Shown piece after piece: positions 24,716-26,325 of a stretch of 26,325 nucleotides of DNA. The notes beneath the pieces were generated by a model, which was given only the letters and a program-made list of their open reading frames with translations, searched no databases and was not told the origin of the DNA. The number at the start of each line of letters is the position of its first letter. Positions within the stretch are counted from its first letter, which is position 1. The stretch is taken from the NCBI GenBank assembly GCA_021443605.1, contig JABUTQ010000095.1, positions 1 through 26,325 on the forward strand. The letters run 5' to 3'. Both the position numbers and the translations under genes were made by a program. Origin of the DNA: Bacteroidales bacterium (GTDB lineage: Bacteria > Bacteroidota > Bacteroidia > Bacteroidales > UBA932).

Positions 24716-24723
24716 TACATTTG
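24716..24723 (+). promoter_or_regulatory. -7 box in front of the abiF RNA leader
   Basis: TACATTTG fits TAnnTTTG. The nearest upstream TTG (24686-24688) is 27 nt away, too far for a standard -33, so only half of the promoter is convincing. Transcription would begin at about 24730, exactly at the structured leader. Confidence 0.45.
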
Positions 24724-24729
24724 CAGTGA

Positions 24730-24779
24730 TAGTACCCGCCAAGCCTCCTGATAGTGCTCAAATAGGCGGGTCTTTTTTT
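24730..24779 (+). ncRNA. Candidate abiF RNA upstream of an abiF remnant
   Basis: ACCCGCC (24734-24740) pairs with GGCGGGT (24765-24771) around a 24-nt region containing AAGCCTCCTGATAG and GTGCTCAAAT, followed by a run of seven T (24773-24779). A -7 box ends 6 nt before it, and an Abi-family ATG begins at 24791. From memory, the described abiF RNA motif has this position, size and stem. In an AbiF system such an RNA would act with or against the HEPN protein. It could instead be only an intrinsic terminator of the PUL operon; a covariance-model search would separate these. Confidence 0.5.
24734..24779 (+). terminator. Intrinsic terminator-like hairpin after the PUL operon
   Basis: The same 7-bp GC-rich stem followed by CTTTTTTTG has the form of an intrinsic terminator and is the only one found downstream of the epimerase gene. 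It would end read-through from the PUL as well as the short RNA that starts at about 24730. Confidence 0.6.
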
Positions 24780-24790
24780 GTATATAGACT

Positions 24791-24990
24791 ATGGCTATAC
24801 CTTTCACAAAAACTTTCAAGTCTCCATCTGATCTTGTTAAGCTCCTAAAAAAGAGAGGGGTGGATATAACGAACGAGAATAGAGCAGAGAGTTATATCCG
24901 CAATATCGGATATTATCGTTTAAGTGCTTATATGTACCCTTTCTTAATGATGCCTAAAACAGCTCACCAATTCAAGAATGGAATATTGAG
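24791..24990 (+). pseudogene. Truncated Abi_2/AbiF-family gene, N-terminal remnant
   Basis: The first 65 or so residues match the start of Abi_2 (AbiD/AbiF) proteins: MAIPFTKTFKSPSDLV, LLKKRGVDITNENRAESYI, RNIGYYRLSAYMYPFL and HQFKNG. Full proteins have about 300 residues and go on to a region resembling LYxFDRKLR and to HEPN catalytic residues; none of that follows. After about 24985 the frame continues to a stop at 25204, but this tail is antisense to the N-formylglutamate amidohydrolase gene and shows no family similarity. The junction lies between about 24985 and 25004. The toxin or defence protein must therefore be non-functional. The lost part is not found elsewhere in the window. Confidence 0.75.
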
Positions 24991-25004
24991 CCATTGTATA
25001 ATCA

Positions 25005-25745
25005 TCACTTCAACAACAATTCGTACAATCCTTGAACATCACTGGCGACCTGCTCAAAGCGATCGTTCTTTGCAATATTCTTTTCGTCCATATAGATACG
25101 CTTGTTCAATTCAATCATCAAAGCATTGTAATCGGCAGGAGTATCAACGGTCTTGGCGTTGCTATATGGCGTGTTCAAACCAACTGAATAACCTTTCGCC
25201 TTGAAGTAGTTCGTAACGAGAGACAACACTTCGTCTTTCGGCCTTGTAAAATCATTGTTCCAGCCAAGACAGACGTCAATGCCGTGATTCATTGAAATAT
25301 CCGGCTGCAGGAGTGTCGCCCCGTTACTGAAACTATGGCAGTCAAGAAGGAGCGATTCGTGTCGTTGGACAAGCAGACTTGCCAGTTTATATTGATGGTC
25401 AAGATATTTCTGCATGATACGGATGTCACCAGACGGGAACAATCTTGGATTGTAAGCTCCCCTATCGGTCATCAGGCAACAGCAGGCAGTAATCCCGAGA
25501 CCTCGCTTTTCCAGTGGGTCGTGACTGAGCCTCTCGACATCACATAATGTCCTGCAGACATCGAAAACAACCGGTAAAATATTGTCAGAGTGAGACTGAG
25601 GGACGAAGAGTTCATCCGTAAACCAATCAATGAGGTCACTGGCTTGTTCAAGCCATTTTTGTCCGAAGAGTTTTACTTCTGCAGCACCGGCAAAAGAGAA
25701 ATCCGCAGATGAATGCGGCACGTGAAGAATGATGTTCTTGTACAT
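25005..25745 (-). CDS. N-formylglutamate amidohydrolase family protein
   Basis: The ATG at 25745 is preferred to a TTG ten codons upstream because it starts right before the family motif. The 246-residue protein has ILHVPHSSADF (about 6-16), DLIDWFTDELF, VFDVCRTLCDVERLSHDPLEKRGLGI and LLDCHSFSNG, in the order of the FGase family (PF05013). The zinc-dependent enzyme hydrolyses N-formylglutamate to glutamate and formate, the last step of one histidine degradation route (HutG), but paralogues act on other N-formyl or N-acyl amino acids. The gene stands alone between the abi remnant and a small RNA. hutU in the same window is 20 kb away, so a link between them is only suggestive. Confidence 0.85.
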   Translation of the reverse strand: MYKNIILHVPHSSADFSFAGAAEVKLFGQKWLEQASDLIDWFTDELFVPQSHSDNILPVVFDVCRTLCDVERLSHDPLEKRGLGITACCCLMTDRGAYNPRLFPSGDIRIMQKYLDHQYKLASLLVQRHESLLLDCHSFSNGATLLQPDISMNHGIDVCLGWNNDFTRPKDEVLSLVTNYFKAKGYSVGLNTPYSNAKTVDTPADYNALMIELNKRIYMDEKNIAKNDRFEQVASDVQGLYELLLK

Positions 25746-25820
25746 AATGTTTGGTTTATAAAATTGTTCATTCAAGCCTTCCCAAGAATGGCGACTCGAC
25801 CAAACACTGCTGTAACAGAC

Positions 25821-25849
25821 AAAAAATCCCTACAACTTACGCTGTAAGG
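25821..25849 (-). terminator. Intrinsic terminator of the minus-strand structured RNA
   Basis: On the minus strand CCTTACA pairs with TGTAGGG (7 bp, one G-U) around an 8-nt loop, and ATTTTTTG follows. It lies 75 nt upstream of the amidohydrolase ATG and so separates the RNA from that gene, or could attenuate it. Confidence 0.7.
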
Positions 25850-25993
25850 AAGTCAAGTAGAGTGAGCATTTTTGGCTTATGCCCGCATCTGCCTTTCGGC
25901 AAACCACCGTGTTCCGAACTATACTCTGGCCCATCCGGACTCGGTTGGTACGCATTGCTGCGTTCTTGATGCTTCCAAACTTTTCGAGCTTGT
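25821..25993 (-). ncRNA. Structured small RNA, about 170 nt, own promoter and terminator
   Basis: Read on the minus strand, the segment starts about 7 nt after a TATCTTTG box and ends in an intrinsic terminator. Several stems are visible: a closing stem GGAAG, bulge, TCAAG with CTTGACTTCC (25965-25976 with 25848-25857); ACGCA GCAA TGCGT, a 5-bp hairpin with a GNRA loop (25950-25963); a three-part 11-bp stem ACC/ACCG/TCCG with CGGA/CGGT/GGT (25936-25949 with 25903-25916); and TGCC GAAA GGCA (25890-25901). No protein frame is credible. I cannot name the family with certainty; a Bacteroidales-1 or 6S-like RNA, or a riboswitch for the downstream amidohydrolase, are the candidates. RNase P, tmRNA and SRP signatures were looked for and not seen. 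Confidence 0.6.
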
Positions 25994-25998
25994 GTTTG

Positions 25999-26024
25999 CA
26001 AAGATACGATTTTTTTCAAGACAA
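25999..26024 (-). promoter_or_regulatory. Promoter of the structured RNA
   Basis: TATCTTTG on the minus strand (25999-26006) is a full match to the Bacteroidetes -7 consensus. The TTG at 26022-26024 is 15 nt away, a little short for a -33 element, so the -7 box carries most of the evidence. Confidence 0.55.
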
Positions 26025-26027
26025 TAT

Positions 26028-26143
26028 GAAAACGACAGTTTTGAGTGCTAAAATTTGTCGGTTTCTCATTATTTTAGCAAGAAAACGACAGTTTTGGGCA
26101 CTAGAATTTGTCGGTTTCTCATTATTTTAGCAAGAAAACGACA
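26028..26143. repeat. Two 53-bp direct repeats, each an internal hairpin, plus a partial third
   Basis: Copies at 26028-26080 and 26081-26133 differ at four positions, all in the loop region. A partial third copy (GAAAACGACA, 26134-26143) overlaps the end of the murI coding region. Each unit can fold as GAAA-CGACA-TTTT with AAAA-TGTCG-TTTC, joined by an identical 15-nt linker. They lie between murI and the RNA promoter and might end murI transcripts. The two plus-strand frames through them are repeat artefacts. Confidence 0.85.
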
Positions 26144-26325
26144 AATCGGGAAGAGCCGGATTGATTGTCCGTGCGAGGAAGCGGAGCTTTTCTATGTCTC
26201 CGGTGGTGTAGAAACGGGTGTTGCCAGTGCCGTTTGAAGGTTGATACCCGATGACTTTCATTACCTGACGGGCCACCGCAGGGGCGGGGTTGACTATCTC
26301 GGCACGACCGGCAGTTATAGATGCA
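26127..26325 (-). CDS. murI: Glutamate racemase, C-terminal fragment (cut by the window edge)
   Basis: The frame is open from the window end to a TAA at 26127-26129 and encodes about 66 residues: AEIVNPAPAVARQVM, then TRFYTTGDIEKLRFLART, then a short tail SFSC. The pattern of an Ala-rich helix, then an F-x-TTG-D segment and a final helix matches the C-terminus of MurI, which makes D-glutamate for peptidoglycan. The frame is not in the supplied list because its start lies outside. The last four codons and stop fall in the hairpin repeat sequence, so the repeat has supplied the C-terminal residues. The catalytic cysteines are not in the window. Confidence 0.75.
   Translation of the reverse strand, partial: ASITAGRAEIVNPAPAVARQVMKVIGYQPSNGTGNTRFYTTGDIEKLRFLARTINPALPDLSFSC

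Noticed and set aside
25837..26019. Short minus-strand frame of 60 codons
   Set aside because: It overlaps the structured RNA and its promoter; the stems explain the conservation-like features better than a protein.
26028..26143. Possible CRISPR array
   Set aside because: Only two units, the whole 53 bp including the linker is repeated, and there are no unique spacers and no cas genes.
25879..26237. Plus-strand frames with repeated KRQFWALEFVGF-type text
   Set aside because: They translate the 53-bp repeats and the antisense of murI; the repetition is at DNA level.

Overview
The window looks like chromosomal DNA from a member of the Bacteroidales. Three kinds of evidence point there: a SusC/SusD pair with BACON-type surface lipoproteins, promoters of the Bacteroidetes form (TTG, about 20 nt, TAnnTTTG), and mostly weak ribosome binding sites except at rpsU. 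The genus cannot be fixed from sequence reading alone.

Layout. (1) Positions 1-4690 are mostly housekeeping genes: the 3' part of a lipoate-protein ligase (+), then on the minus strand a short ribosome hibernation factor, a XerC/D-type recombinase, a palindromic and tandem repeat patch, and a long-form urocanate hydratase. Ribosomal protein S21 follows on the plus strand with a very strong Shine-Dalgarno and a bidirectional terminator. (2) Positions 4695-24673 form one polysaccharide utilisation locus (PUL) made of two divergent operons around a ROK-family regulator. The leftward operon runs DUF4434-like Tat-exported protein, MFS sugar porter, CE2-like acetyl esterase, exported metallophosphoesterase. 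The rightward operon runs SusC, SusD, propeller-type lipoprotein, GHL10-like glycosidase lipoprotein, double-BACON lipoprotein, FAD oxidoreductase lipoprotein, GH20 hexosaminidase lipoprotein, and a renin-binding-protein-type GlcNAc 2-epimerase. (3) Positions 24674-26325 hold a small-RNA-rich tail: a candidate abiF RNA in front of a truncated abiF remnant, an N-formylglutamate amidohydrolase (-), a structured non-coding RNA (-), two 53-bp hairpin repeats, and the 3' end of glutamate racemase (-).

How the PUL should work (inference from families). SusC/SusD and the two homologous propeller lipoproteins capture a glycan at the cell surface. The GH20 enzyme, the GHL10-like protein, the CE2-like esterase, the DUF4434 protein and perhaps the phosphoesterase and FAD enzyme trim it. 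The MFS porter imports a small sugar, and the epimerase interconverts ManNAc and GlcNAc. GH20 plus the epimerase indicates an N-acetylhexosamine-containing substrate. The ROK protein is the only regulator in the locus. A near-identical AT-rich palindrome occurs in its own promoter and just upstream of susC, so it probably controls both.

The most unusual items are the abiF RNA with a destroyed toxin gene, the unidentified structured RNA with its own promoter and terminator, the shared ROK operator, and the combination of esterase, phosphoesterase, FAD enzyme and epimerase in one amino-sugar PUL.
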